Source: Pelagirhabdus alkalitolerans (GTDB taxonomy: Bacteria > Bacillota > Bacilli > Bacillales > Amphibacillaceae). Taken from it: a stretch of DNA of 64,000 bases. Of the stretch, positions 35,726 through 45,149 are shown piece by piece. Both the position numbers and the translations under genes were made by a program. The notes below the pieces were generated by a model. It was not told the DNA's origin and ran no database searches. It was given only the letters and a program-made list of their open reading frames with translations. How positions within the stretch are numbered: position 1 is the stretch's first letter; every line of letters starts with the position of its first letter. The stretch covers positions 372,001 through 436,000 of the forward strand of contig NZ_FMYI01000001.1 of NCBI RefSeq assembly GCF_900096905.1. The letters run 5' to 3'.

Positions 35726-35756
35726 GTTTATCACATAGACCTTTTCGTAACCTTAC

Positions 35757-37139
35757 TTATTTCGATACGACAGCATTAGAAAACGCATATTGCTTACCTG
35801 GATGGTGATCGGCTAATTGACTCCCCTCTCCAAACAAATTATCACGTAACGTTGAGTCTTCGTAACCTTCTCTAACAAGCCCACGTTCTTGCAATATAGG
35901 AACTACTAACTCTACAAAATCTTCAAACGTGCCTGGGGTAATCGCATAGGCAATATTAAAGCCGTCGACACCCGCTTCGTTAACCCATTCTTCCATCTTA
36001 TCTGCGATTTGAATAGGATCACCGACTGCTGCGACACCCATACCACCAATACCTACATAATCCTTGATATCAGAGGCTGTCCACTCTCGGTCAGGGTCTA
36101 TTTTGGTAAAGTTTTCAACAACGGATTGAATGGAATCATTCTCCACATATTCTAATTTTTCATCTGGTTCAAATCCAGATAAATCGATACCGGACCACCC
36201 ACCAAATAGAGCTAAGGCACCTTCATGACTGACGTACTGCTTATAATCGTTATACTTCTCAAGTGCTTCTTGCTCTGTTTTACCGACAATAGGCGTAAAC
36301 ATCGTCAAAATTTTCACTTCATCCGGTGCTCTTCCTGCCTGCACGGCTTCCTCTCTTAGTTTTGTAACCGACTGTTTGGCTGCATGAACCGTTGGTGCGC
36401 CAATAAAGATACATTCAGCATTTCTACCCGCAAATGCTCGACCCTTTTTAGATGCCCCAGCTTGATAAAGGACTGGCGTTCTTTGCGGAGATGGTTCACT
36501 AAGATGAGCACCAGGCACTTTATAATAATGGCCTTCATGTTGAATATCATGCACCTTAGCCGGGTCTGTATAGACATCATTTTCCGCATCTAATTCAACG
36601 GCGTCATCTTCCCAACTGCCTTCCCAAAGTTTATAACAAACGTCTAAATATTCTTGAGCGATATCATAACGTTCATCATGCTTGATTTGATCATCCATGC
36701 CAATATTCACAGCGGCACTTTTTAAGTACGATGTGACAATGTTCCAACCTACCCGTCCTTTTGTTAGATGGTCCAATGTCGACATTCTACGGGCAAATGT
36801 GTATGGATGTTCATGCGTGACTGATGATGTCACACCAAAACCTAAATGCTTCGTCACAGCAGACATCAATGGCACCACAAGAAGTGGATCGTTAACAGGT
36901 GACTGCGCACCGTGGCGAACGGCCGCATCTCTTGAGCCCTCGTATACATCATACGTGCCTAGTACGTCTGCTAGAAAGACCGCATCAAATTGTCCTTTTT
37001 CTAAAGTTTTCGCGAGATCAATCCAATATTCGCTATCTTTATAACGATGAGATTGATCTTCAGGATGTTTCCAAAGTCCTGGTGATTGATGTCCTGAACA
37101 GTTCATATCAAATGCATTTAAATAGATTCGTTTTGTCAT
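35757..37139 (-). CDS. FMN-dependent monooxygenase, NtaA/SnaA/DszA family
   Basis: A luciferase-like flavin monooxygenase of 460 residues. The family begins LNAFDMNCSGHQSPGLWKHP and includes FDAVFLADVLGTYD, the SSVTHEHPYTFARRMSTLDHLTKGRVGWNIVTS stretch and the AGASKKGRAFAGRNAECIF segment. Members use reduced FMN made by a separate reductase to cleave C-S or C-N bonds, for example in sulfones, sulfonates and S-substituted cysteines. The reductase gene lies just upstream and a SAM-I riboswitch controls the operon, so the enzyme most likely frees sulfur from an organic source. The substrate is unknown. Confidence 0.88.
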   Translation of the reverse strand: MTKRIYLNAFDMNCSGHQSPGLWKHPEDQSHRYKDSEYWIDLAKTLEKGQFDAVFLADVLGTYDVYEGSRDAAVRHGAQSPVNDPLLVVPLMSAVTKHLGFGVTSSVTHEHPYTFARRMSTLDHLTKGRVGWNIVTSYLKSAAVNIGMDDQIKHDERYDIAQEYLDVCYKLWEGSWEDDAVELDAENDVYTDPAKVHDIQHEGHYYKVPGAHLSEPSPQRTPVLYQAGASKKGRAFAGRNAECIFIGAPTVHAAKQSVTKLREEAVQAGRAPDEVKILTMFTPIVGKTEQEALEKYNDYKQYVSHEGALALFGGWSGIDLSGFEPDEKLEYVENDSIQSVVENFTKIDPDREWTASDIKDYVGIGGMGVAAVGDPIQIADKMEEWVNEAGVDGFNIAYAITPGTFEDFVELVVPILQERGLVREGYEDSTLRDNLFGEGSQLADHHPGKQYAFSNAVVSK

Positions 37140-37170
37140 TGTTTACGTCATCTCCTTATGATTTTTTAAA

Positions 37171-37716
37171 TTATATCGTAACGCTATGTTTTGCATTGAC
37201 CTTCTCTACAAACAGCGCAAGCTGATGTTTGATCCGTTTTATAATCAACTCATCTGTAATCGGCTGTTCAATCTGTTGCTTATCAACTTGATCGTCTGAT
37301 AAATAAACCCCTTGAATACTCTCTCCCTTAAGCGTAGCTAAGACAGGTTTTAATGTGTATTCAATCGCTAATACGTGCGAATGACTCCCCCCTGTCATGA
37401 CCGGAAAAACAGGTGTGTCTTTTAATACGTCTTGAGGCAATATATCAAGTAAAGCTTTTAATACACCGGTATATGCCGCTTTATAAACGGGAGACCCTAC
37501 TACAACGCCTTTTGCAGTTTGTAATAAAGAAGCGATCGATTGAATATCATCATGTTGATAATCACCATTAAACAGCACTTCCACTTGAACATCTTTTATC
37601 GAAATATGCTTAATCGTAAAACCTTCTTTCCTCAGCCAACTCCCCATATACCTTAAAACAGCATCAGACCTAGACGTCTCTGAAGGACTACCAGATAAAA
37701 TCACAATTTCGCCCAT
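37171..37716 (-). CDS. NAD(P)H-dependent FMN reductase (SsuE-like)
   Basis: A flavodoxin-like reductase of 181 residues that supplies reduced FMN to the adjacent monooxygenase. It has the flavin phosphate loop SGSPSETSRSDA at the N-terminus and GSPVYKAAYTGVLKALLDILP (about 77-97), typical of SsuE and related enzymes. The start ATG 37716 is 9 bases behind AAAGG; the in-frame ATG at 37725 touches the ribosome site. It is between yezD and the monooxygenase. Confidence 0.88.
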   Translation of the reverse strand: MGEIVILSGSPSETSRSDAVLRYMGSWLRKEGFTIKHISIKDVQVEVLFNGDYQHDDIQSIASLLQTAKGVVVGSPVYKAAYTGVLKALLDILPQDVLKDTPVFPVMTGGSHSHVLAIEYTLKPVLATLKGESIQGVYLSDDQVDKQQIEQPITDELIIKRIKHQLALFVEKVNAKHSVTI

Positions 37717-37835
37717 GTTACTCATCCTTTCTTATTTTTTTATATACAAAAAAGACACCTTCTCTTAAAGAGCGCACAAACTTCTACCGCTACAATAAGT
37801 TCAAGATGCCTTTAGTTGTCTAATCAGCATGTTAT

Positions 37836-38015
37836 TTATTTTTGGGTGTTACGATTCGCTGTTGGCGAACCTTTTGTTAATGCAAACCGCTTCTTTTCCG
37901 TTGTATCCACTTGCGTAATGTTGCCATCATGTACAGTAATGACTACTGAACCAAACGTTATGTTCTCCAAGGCAGACAAAATATGATTCACTTTTAATTC
38001 ATCTAATTTCTCCAT
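37836..38015 (-). CDS. yezD: YezD-family small protein (DUF2292)
   Basis: A 59-residue protein, MEKLDELKVNHILSALENI..., followed by FGSVVITVHDGNITQVDTTEKKRF. The segment GSVxIxVHDGxIxQxDxTEKxRF is the DUF2292/YezD pattern, a family repeatedly seen at the head of sulfur-assimilation operons. AAGGAGGGG is before the ATG. It is the first gene after the second SAM-I riboswitch. Its biochemical function is unknown. Confidence 0.85.
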   Translation of the reverse strand: MEKLDELKVNHILSALENITFGSVVITVHDGNITQVDTTEKKRFALTKGSPTANRNTQK

Positions 38016-38084
38016 TTTGTAAGACCCCTCCTTGTTTTATTCTCACTTGCACATTCAGTTGTCCGCTCCATATGCTAGACATTA

Positions 38085-38115
38085 AAAAACCCCTCTTCAG
38101 ATAAGAAGAGGGGTT
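38085..38115 (-). terminator. Riboswitch-controlled terminator (second S-box)
   Basis: On the minus strand AACCCCTCTTC and GAAGAGGGGTT form the stem, followed by TTTTTT. It is between the aptamer and yezD. Confidence 0.85.
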
Positions 38116-38141
38116 AGTATACTAGAAAAATAGTAAATGGC

Positions 38142-38248
38142 TCTCTTCTTATCTTTCAAGCAAATGCTTGCTGGATTTGGCACAGTACCATTTGGTCTGT
38201 TGCCGAGGCTTCATTGGGCCAGTCCCTTCACCTCTCTGGATAAGAAAA
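38142..38248 (-). promoter_or_regulatory. SAM-I (S-box) riboswitch, second copy
   Basis: The minus strand carries CTTATCCAGAGAGGTGAAGG, GGGACTGGCCC, GAAGCCTCGGCAACAG and GATAAGAAGAG in the correct order. It is closely similar to the copy at 23360-23468. It controls the yezD-FMN reductase-monooxygenase operon. Confidence 0.95.
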
Positions 38249-38457
38249 ATCATTGTCATTAAGTTGTAGTTAACAGAATAAATGATGTTCACAAAATTGT
38301 CAATATTTTTTCAGAATAATGGAAATATTGTTTAAATTATTAGCGAAGTAACTGTTTAGTAGTTAAAATTAAATAAAACTTACTTTATTATTTCCTTGAA
38401 GGTAAAATAGTATCATTATCACAAAAGAGAAGGTTACTAAATAAGGAGGAGAGCGCT

Positions 38458-39188
38458 ATGTTTATTGGTGAAAATTTAACAAATCTTCGAATCATGCATG
38501 GGTATTCACGAAACAGCTCTCTGAAATGTTACAAGTAACAGAACAGGCCTTATGGCAGTATGAAAATAACTATACCTCACCAAAGATGCAAATTGTTAAT
38601 AATTTTAAATCTATATTTAAAGTTAAAAGTAAATATATTTATGAGAAAGATATCTTGAAACGATATTACACACCTGAAAATATAACGATGATGAATATTG
38701 CATACCGTTCTAAAGTAATGAATATTGCTTCAAAAACACAAGCTGAGGCAAAGCATGTAGCATATTTAGATAGTGTTGTTAATTATATTACAGAGAATGT
38801 GTAGCTACCTTCACCAAAAATCGTACACATAAGAGATGAGATCATTCATTATTTGAATCATTCCACTGATGATCGAACAATTCAAATATATGAGGCAGCT
38901 CGAATAGCACGAGAAAGACTAGGGATAGGTGATCGCAGTAATCAAGATCTTATATTCTTGATTGAAAAAAATGGTGTATTTATATTCGAGAAATCACTCG
39001 ATACTGAGTTTGATGCTTATAGCTTATAAACCAATAACGATCAAACTTTAGTTATATCCCCTAATTAACAACGTTCTGTTGCGAATTGTTAACTAGATGT
39101 TTTTTATGAGCTTGGATATTTACTACTCTATTATAAAGTTGAATTTAAAAATTCAGACCCGCAAAAACAAAAATTATAAACAAGTGTA
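38458..39188 (+). pseudogene. Broken XRE helix-turn-helix / ImmA-IrrE metallopeptidase gene
   Basis: A good ribosome site AAGGAGGAG precedes ATG 38458. The first 17 codons are an XRE-type start (NLTNLRIMHGYSR); then one A is lost in an A-run near 38509, and the helix-turn-helix continues in another frame (QLSEMLQVTEQALWQYENN). A stop at 38802 and another near 39028 follow. The last part reads YELGYLLLY, which in intact proteins is HELGHLLLH, so both zinc-binding histidines have changed to tyrosine. This gene is dead. Such proteins often act as phage or mobile-element repressors or antitoxins. Confidence 0.8.
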
Positions 39189-39808
39189 TTGATTTGAGAA
39201 GTAATAGAAATGAATTTAACAAATGCGATAACTTTGATACGTTTGATAGAACTTTTTGGGGAATCGAGAGTGTATGTTAACACTGGCTTTGATTATCATA
39301 TAAAATTATAAATAAGAAATCGAAAATCATATAACGGATTGATAAGATTAGATAACACTTCTCCACCTGTAAATGTAGCTTCACTTTCTTTCATGTTCTT
39401 TCATGGAAAGTGTCAGACTTAATATCTCAATATTATCAATTCAATCTTCATAGTAAGTGTTTGCGTGTGCATAATCGCCTTTGATGCCATGTACTTTAAT
39501 AATTCATTTTTTAACCTCTTAGCTAAATTTTGTGCTGATTAATCTAAATCGTATTTTACTATCTTCCATGTACTACTAATCAGCATGAAATTACTGTAAT
39601 TTATTGTTTTATACATAAAGCTCGATGTAATAACCCTATTTTGTTTTTAAATACATAGCGAGAACAGAAATGCTTAATCATATGAAAAAGTTAAAAATTA
39701 ATAATAATATTTTCCCAAAACCTTGACTTTATTAATTTCATAATTTATCCTTTCATTTACATAATTAATCAATTATGTAACTTATTTACAAAATTTAGAG
39801 GAGGATTT
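39189..39808. other. AT-rich non-coding stretch
   Basis: About 620 bases with no supported gene. A modest hairpin (CACTTTC...GAAAGTG, about 39382-39414) is the only structure noted. It looks like decayed accessory DNA. Confidence 0.5.
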
Positions 39809-40486
39809 ATGTTATTAAGTATGTTTTTTAAAAAGTCATTTATCTCGTTTTTAGTTGTTATTCTATTTATTGGAGCAAGTTCACCATCGCATGTAAGTGC
39901 AGAAATTAATGAATCTAATCCAACAGAAAGCGAACTATCACAGGAAACCATTAGCTTAGCCGATAATTATATAACAGTGACAAATAATCAATTTGTAATA
40001 GATAATGGGGATAAATTGGAAAATGAAATTGGTGAAAAAGAGTTTAATATTGTAAAAAATCTAGTAAAAGAAAATAATCAATTACTAAAAGAAAATTGGA
40101 GTAACAATATAGAAAAAAAAGGAGATAAATTTACTGAATCGGTTCAAAATAAACAAAGTGGTCAATTTACTACTCAAGCTGTAGATACTTCTAAGTATAT
40201 AGATATTGATTACACTTGGTGGGGAATGCAAATTTATTTTTCTTCATCAGCTGTTACTCATTTGAATGATTATCTTGCAATTCAAGGTTTTGTTGGTGGT
40301 TTAGGTGCTGCTAATGGAATACAAAGTTTTCTAGCTAGAAATGGACTAAGAGTAACTTCAAAAGCATTAGGACCTGTGGCACTTTACTCAGGCGCTATCA
40401 GTTGGGCTATGGGGAAAGTTGATAATGGCAATGGAGTTAAACTGAATTGCGTACTTTATGTGCCAGCTACTATTACAGCGGCATAG
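39809..40486 (+). CDS. Secreted protein with bacteriocin-like C-terminal domain
   Basis: GAGGAGG precedes ATG. A signal peptide ends near VSAEIN (about residue 34). A helical, charged propeptide-like middle follows (35-125). The last 97 residues, from YIDIDYTWWGMQIYFSS, are hydrophobic and glycine-rich, with GFVGGLGAANGIQSFLARNG, ALYSGAISWAMGK and a final NGNGVKLNCVLYVP. This resembles uncharacterised Firmicutes secreted proteins with a WWG motif; the helical Gly/Ala segment recalls bacteriocins. There is no immunity or export gene nearby. It is AT-rich and lies between pseudogenes, so it may be horizontally acquired. The function is not known. Confidence 0.7.
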   Translation: MLLSMFFKKSFISFLVVILFIGASSPSHVSAEINESNPTESELSQETISLADNYITVTNNQFVIDNGDKLENEIGEKEFNIVKNLVKENNQLLKENWSNNIEKKGDKFTESVQNKQSGQFTTQAVDTSKYIDIDYTWWGMQIYFSSSAVTHLNDYLAIQGFVGGLGAANGIQSFLARNGLRVTSKALGPVALYSGAISWAMGKVDNGNGVKLNCVLYVPATITAA

Positions 40487-40548
40487 TTGATTTTTAAAAT
40501 AAGTTGTAACTACCAATTAACCTTTGCTAAAATTATATAAATAATCAA

Positions 40549-40582
40549 AACAAACATTCAAAAAGATTGAATGTTTGTTTTG
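40549..40582 (+). terminator. Terminator of the secreted-protein gene
   Basis: CAAACATTCA and TGAATGTTTG pair around a short loop and are followed by TTTTG. Confidence 0.75.
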
Positions 40583-40614
40583 ATCTGTATAGAGTTAGCG
40601 AAGCTTAATTTAAA

Positions 40615-41030
40615 GGGATCTATAGGACAAAGTGGGACCACAGGTATCGAAACCAGTCGATTCAAGAGACAAGACCCTCAGGGAAAAGTGACGATCCAGC
40701 TTCGCAAATGACGGTATTTATGCTCTGATTGTAGCAAGACGTTCTATGAACGTTTACAAACGATCAACCGTTACCAAATAGCGCTGGCCACTGTACAAAA
40801 TGAGGCACTTATGTATGTGGTCAAAAGCTCATTTACGAGAGCAGCCCGCTGGACTGGTATAACAGTGACAAGACTCATACGCTCCTTTGATCGTTGATGT
40901 GGATACGATCAAAAATATCTGAACGCCTATGATACGAGTGGGGTCGATATCGTCATGATAGATCTTTCAAAGTGGTTTAAGAAAGCGGTGCGTGACGTAA
41001 TGGGAGACATTAATAAAAGGCTCTAAGTCA
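40615..41030 (+). pseudogene. ISL3-family transposase remnant (N-terminal part)
   Basis: Broken frames show YLCSDCSKTFYERL (zinc-finger region), INRYQ, RAARWTGITVTRLIRSFDR (helix-turn-helix) and VDIVMIDLSKWFKKAVRDV, in the order found in ISL3 transposases, with in-frame stops. The C-terminal half is absent. Confidence 0.7.
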
Positions 41031-41064
41031 AATGTTGAAGTGAGCTAACGCTCAGTCCTTATTT

Positions 41065-41334
41065 TTATACAATTCGGATATTCACATCTTTATATTGATG
41101 ATGCAATAGAACTTTTAATCGAAACCGAGCAAACCGCCCAAAACCAAAGGCATTACGCTTAATAACTTTAGTTTGGTTGTTAATGTCGTCGACATAGCCA
41201 TTATGTAGGTCAAAAGCGAAGCTATTTAAAATCTCTTTTTGCCAATTTTGAAAGGTTGAAATAGCTCTTTCAAATTCAACAACCCCTGACGCTTTGACAA
41301 GATCATAAAACCTATCAAGACGTGCCCGCGGCAA
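41065..41334 (-). pseudogene. ISL3-family transposase C-terminal fragment
   Basis: An open 89-codon fragment on the minus strand ends FERAISTFQNWQKEILNSFAFDLHNGYVDDINNQTKVIKRNAFGFGRFARFRLKVLL, the hallmark end of ISL3 transposases. It is inverted relative to its neighbours and lacks the catalytic part. Confidence 0.75.
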
Positions 41335-41394
41335 GCGAGTAGTCGATCACTCATCACTTTACTATAAAAGCAACATGTTGGATTGTATCTTTAC

Positions 41395-41745
41395 CCCAAC
41401 ATATATTTTAGAGCCGGATAAAAAGAGCCGGAGCCAGGTGAAACGGAGTAACAAACTGTTGTGGTAGTCTCATTACGACCTGAACGAAGAACAGAGGGAG
41501 AAGGTCGAAAGGCTTCTTCAGATTGATCCAAGGTCAAGAGAGGGATACCAGCTAAAAAACTGGGTGAAACGTTGGTTCAGAGAAAGTGATCATAAAACCG
41601 CAACGAAACAGATCGACCAATGTCTGAAAGAATTGAGGGCTTCCAAAATAGAAGGATTTAACAGGGTTCACAGAACCTTTACGTATTGGCGCCAAGAGAT
41701 TCTTCAAGCCTTGAGGTTTAATCAAGGATTTTAGAGCCTAATTAG
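41395..41745 (+). pseudogene. ISL3-family transposase remnant (central part)
   Basis: The plus strand reads KRSNKLLW then, after a stop, SHYDLNEEQREKVERLLQIDP, LKNWVKRWF and FTYWRQEILQALRF, the region just before the conserved C-terminus of ISL3 transposases. The frame is interrupted and the end is lost. Confidence 0.65.
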
Positions 41746-41787
41746 TTCAACTTCACGCCACTGGGAAGCCGAGAGCAAACGTCATCA

Positions 41788-42680
41788 AGGTATATGAATT
41801 AACCTCGTTCACTTCTGATAAATGGTTAAAACAACACAGCGAAAGTGGTTCCTTTGAAGAGAAAGATAAATGAACACCTGAACAAGAAGAGTTAATCAAA
41901 CTCAGAAAAGATAATCAAAATCTTGCGACTGAAAACGATACCTTAAAGCAAGTCACACTGATCATGGGACGAAAGTAGATGTGATTCGTCAAAAGCGTCA
42001 CAAATATTAGGTATCAGCAATGTGCTATTGTCTCAAACCCCAAAGAATACATACTATTATGAAGCTAAGAATAACGATGATAAACTTAATGAGCTTATCT
42101 TTGATACCTAGCAGAAAAGTCGTAAGATTTTTGGCCTACCGAAAATTTATGTTAAGCTCACAAAGAAAAATTGGAACGTCTCGCGACGGCGTATTGAACA
42201 TATCATGAAAGAACAAGTCTTAGTATCAAAATACATTGTTGATCGATTTAAACCTATGAAACCATAAGTCAACGAATCTGAGATTGGAAATCTATTACGC
42301 TATGAGTTTTATCAATCAGAAACACATAAAATAATGTTCAGTGACTTAGCCTGTATTCGTGTTGGGCATAGATGGCATTATATTTGAATTTAGGTCGATT
42401 TATATAACCGTGAAATCATCGGCCATAGGATTTGATCATATAAGAATGCAACATTAGTTCATCGTGCGTTTGCATATGTCCAAGAAAATTTATATGAATT
42501 TGAAATGTTCCAAACAAATAGTGAAAGTGAATTTAAAATCATATTAATTGATGTAGCTCTTCACACATTCAATATAAAATGCCCTATGAGCTATAAAGGA
42601 TCCCCCCTCAATATCGCCGTAGCAGAAGATACATTCAACGTGACTAAGATTGAGTTTGTTGGGACTGTCCATTTTAATGA
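41788..42680 (+). pseudogene. IS3-family element remnant (orfA and orfB)
   Basis: OrfA-like leucine-zipper text (PEQEELIKLRKDNQNLATENDTLKQ) is followed by OrfB-like text: YYEAKNNDDKLNELI, KSRKIFGLPKIYVKL, MFSDLACIRVGHRWHYI (DDE first Asp region), VDLYNREIIGH, and ALHTFNIKCPMSYKGSPLNIAVAEDTFNVTKIEFV with the last E. Numerous stops and frame changes make it inactive. No clear terminal inverted repeats were found by eye. Confidence 0.75.
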
Positions 42681-42718
42681 TATGAAAAGTGTTTTGTTTT
42701 ACAGTTTTAATAGAAACT

Positions 42719-42877
42719 TTATTTTTCATCAACACTTACTCCTATTGAAAGACCAGAACTTATTGCTAACACAAACATGTATCCTGAACTAACATTATAA
42801 CTAAATTGTAAAACAACAAGTAAAAGGAATAAAATTAAACCAAAAATAAATAGAGGTCTTTTAATAATACCCAACAC
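42719..42877 (-). CDS. Small membrane protein (52 residues), hypothetical
   Basis: GGAGTG lies ahead of GTG 42877 and TTG 42874. The peptide has two hydrophobic stretches (KRPLFIFGLILFLLLVVLQF and YMFVLAISSGLSIGV). A longer open frame to 43135 exists but its first half reads like the antisense of the DUF2075 gene. Weakly supported. Confidence 0.4.
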   Translation of the reverse strand: MLGIIKRPLFIFGLILFLLLVVLQFSYNVSSGYMFVLAISSGLSIGVSVDEK

Positions 42878-42954
42878 TATCACTCCTTTGTTCCAAAAAG
42901 CATTTGTATTTATTCTCATTTTACAGAATATAGTAGTTTTTTTCAAATGATTCT

Positions 42955-44265
42955 TTTTTAAAAAATGTCCTTGACAAAGGCTACAATTCACCCCAAACAT
43001 ATGAAGATTTTGTTTTAATATTAAAGAATTATGAAAAAAGTATAAGCACATTAAACTATGGTGTTTGGCTCGATGATGACAACGCCATCTCACTTCCTTC
43101 AAGTTCTTATAGTGACAAGGTTCTTGATTACGCAAGTAAACATATTAAAAAAGACAGTCAGCAAGTCTTTCTTATACAAGTCGAAGCCGGTACAGGGAAA
43201 AGTGTTGTCTTAAGTTCACTATTTAATACGCTACAAGACTATGATAAAGACAGAAGTTCAACGCTACATAACACGAATAACTATCTGTTAGTTAATTATG
43301 GTGAAATGATCAAAACTTATGAAAGTATTGCGAGTAGTTTACCTAACTTAAAGAAGAAAAACTTTTTAAAGCCTACATCATTTATAAACCAAATAGACAG
43401 CGGAAAAATTGAGAAAGCTGATGTTTTGTTAATTGATGAAGCGCACTTATTATTAAGTAAAGAAGATGCTTATAACAATTTCAATTACAAAAACTAATTA
43501 GAAGAGATCATTAAACGGAGTAAAATAACGATTGTCATATTTGACCCTAAACAAGTCCTTAAGTTAAAAAGCTATTGGGATGAAAATATGATCAAAGACA
43601 TTACCAGTCAATATCAAACGACTGACTTCTATTTAGATGATCAATTTCGGATACAAGCTGATGACCGAGTCCCAAACTGGATCGATGCCTTTATTGATAA
43701 TCATTTATTGCCGATTCCTAACAATTTAGAGAACTTTGAGTTTAAGATATTTAATAACAGTCAAGACATCAAACAGGCTATATTCAAGAAAAATGAAACT
43801 GTTGGCCTATCAAGGCTAGTCTCAACATTTGATTACACTCATAAAAAAGACGGGAATAGTTACATTGTAGATGAAGGTGGGATTGATCTACCTTGGAACC
43901 ATACGGATGCTAAAAAAACGTGGGCAGAGGAAGCCTCTACTGTTAATGAGGTTGGATCGATCTATACAGTTCAAGGCTTCGACTTAAACTATGTAGGGGT
44001 CATCATTGGCCCTTCGATTAGCTATGATGATGAAAGAGATCAACTCATCATCAGGCCTGAAGAATATAAAGATACAGAAGCCTACAGAAAAAGAAAAGAT
44101 TTAACCGAAGATGAAAATGAGCAATTAAAATTAAACATTATCTTAAATTCTCTCAATGTTTTAATGTAACGTGGAATTCATGGATTATATATCTACGCAA
44201 CAGATCCTAAACTCAGATCTAAATTACTAGAGTTACAAGAGGAGGGACGACATGAGCGAATTTGA
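42955..44265 (+). pseudogene. DUF2075 P-loop protein, broken
   Basis: One frame covers the segment with only two internal stops (43495-43497, after YNNFNYKN, and 44167-44169, where a Thr codon is expected before RGIHGLYIY). It shows Walker A VEAGTGKS (about 43180), Walker B VLLIDEAHLLL, the LDDQFRI and VGSIYTVQGFDLNYVGVIIG helicase-like motifs of DUF2075. The N-terminus is truncated. The last codons overlap the MazG-like start by 14 bases, so the two were translated together when intact. Two nonsense changes in otherwise clean sequence suggest recent loss. Confidence 0.8.
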
Positions 44266-44590
44266 AACGCTAATGGATCAGATTAATCAGTTCAGAGAAG
44301 AAAGGGATTGGCTACAATTTCATAACCCTAAAGATCTTGCTCTCTCTCTAAATTTAGAGGCAGCCGAACTCTTAGAAAACTTCCAATGGAAATCGAGTGA
44401 AGAAGCCATTGATACCCAATTACCTGAAATTAAGGATGAACTTGCTGATGTCATGGTCTATGCATTAATGTTTTGTTCAGATTTAGATATAGACCCCGAA
44501 CAAATTATTAAGGCTAAGCTTGAAAAAAATCAAGAAAAATATCCTATTGAAAAAGCCAAGGGTAATAAAAAGAAATATCATCACCTATAA
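44252..44590 (+). CDS. MazG-like nucleotide pyrophosphohydrolase
   Basis: A 112-residue all-alpha NTP pyrophosphatase of the RS21-C6/DCTPP1 type. The metal motif is present: E36-AAE (LNLEAAELLENFQW) and EIKDELADVMVYA, as in the ExxE-(12-28)-ExxD pattern. Such enzymes hydrolyse unusual or surplus dNTPs. It overlaps the broken DUF2075 gene and has GAGGGACGAC as ribosome site. Unlike its partner it is intact. A terminator follows. Confidence 0.88.
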   Translation: MSEFETLMDQINQFREERDWLQFHNPKDLALSLNLEAAELLENFQWKSSEEAIDTQLPEIKDELADVMVYALMFCSDLDIDPEQIIKAKLEKNQEKYPIEKAKGNKKKYHHL

Positions 44591-44626
44591 GCTTGATCAA
44601 TGACAATTCTTATATACAACGTTTTA

Positions 44627-44681
44627 AATGACACAACCAGTATCTTTTGTATGGATAATAAAGATACCGGTTGTGTCATTC
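44627..44681 (+). terminator. Terminator after the MazG-like gene
   Basis: ATGACACAACC-GTATCTTT and AAAGATACCGGTTGTGTCAT form a 20-bp stem with one mismatch and a following TTCTTTT. Confidence 0.85.
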
Positions 44682-44900
44682 TTTTGATCTTAAAATGTTT
44701 TATAGTCAAAATCACAGATATAAAAAGGGTTTTTTGCTTTTTTGTTTAATATTAAAAATATAGCAAGGAAAGTTTTTATGAGATAAATAATTGTATGGTT
44801 ATGGATTTTTGATCAGTATTTACACTCGTTCAGTAACATGATAATCTTTCAAGGCTCCATTATTATACTGATTAATAATTTTTAAAAAGGAAGGCTAGAG
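44682..44900. other. AT-rich intergenic
   Basis: No gene or structure was recognised here. It probably carries the promoter of the small membrane gene at 44901. Confidence 0.4.
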
Positions 44901-45080
44901 ATGCCAAAACAAATAATGTACGTATTTATTTTGACTTTCCTAATTATTCTTTTTATCTTTTTCTACAATGTAATTACGTTAGATTTCTACATTATATTAA
45001 GGACTCTAATGACTTCACTTTTACTTTCTATAATTATTTCAACAGTCCTATTCCTGCTGTTAAGATTACTACAGAAGTAG
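44901..45080 (+). CDS. 59-residue membrane protein
   Basis: AAAGGAAGG precedes the ATG. The protein has two hydrophobic helices (about 5-25 and 35-57) with a short polar link, and a basic final RLLQK. No family is recognised. It is next to accessory DNA, but the reading frame and ribosome site are good. Confidence 0.6.
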   Translation: MPKQIMYVFILTFLIILFIFFYNVITLDFYIILRTLMTSLLLSIIISTVLFLLLRLLQK

Positions 45081-45149
45081 CATTAGAAGACAAGTCATGA
45101 CATTGTAAAATCATAATTTAAGAGTCACTATTTTATTAAATCCTACTAA

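Noticed and set aside
36697..37044. 115-codon plus-strand ORF inside the monooxygenase gene
   Set aside because: Antisense to conserved flavin monooxygenase sequence and without any protein family pattern.
42719..43135. Full 138-codon minus-strand ORF
   Set aside because: Only the last 52 codons have a ribosome site and membrane pattern; the upstream part is antisense to the DUF2075 gene.
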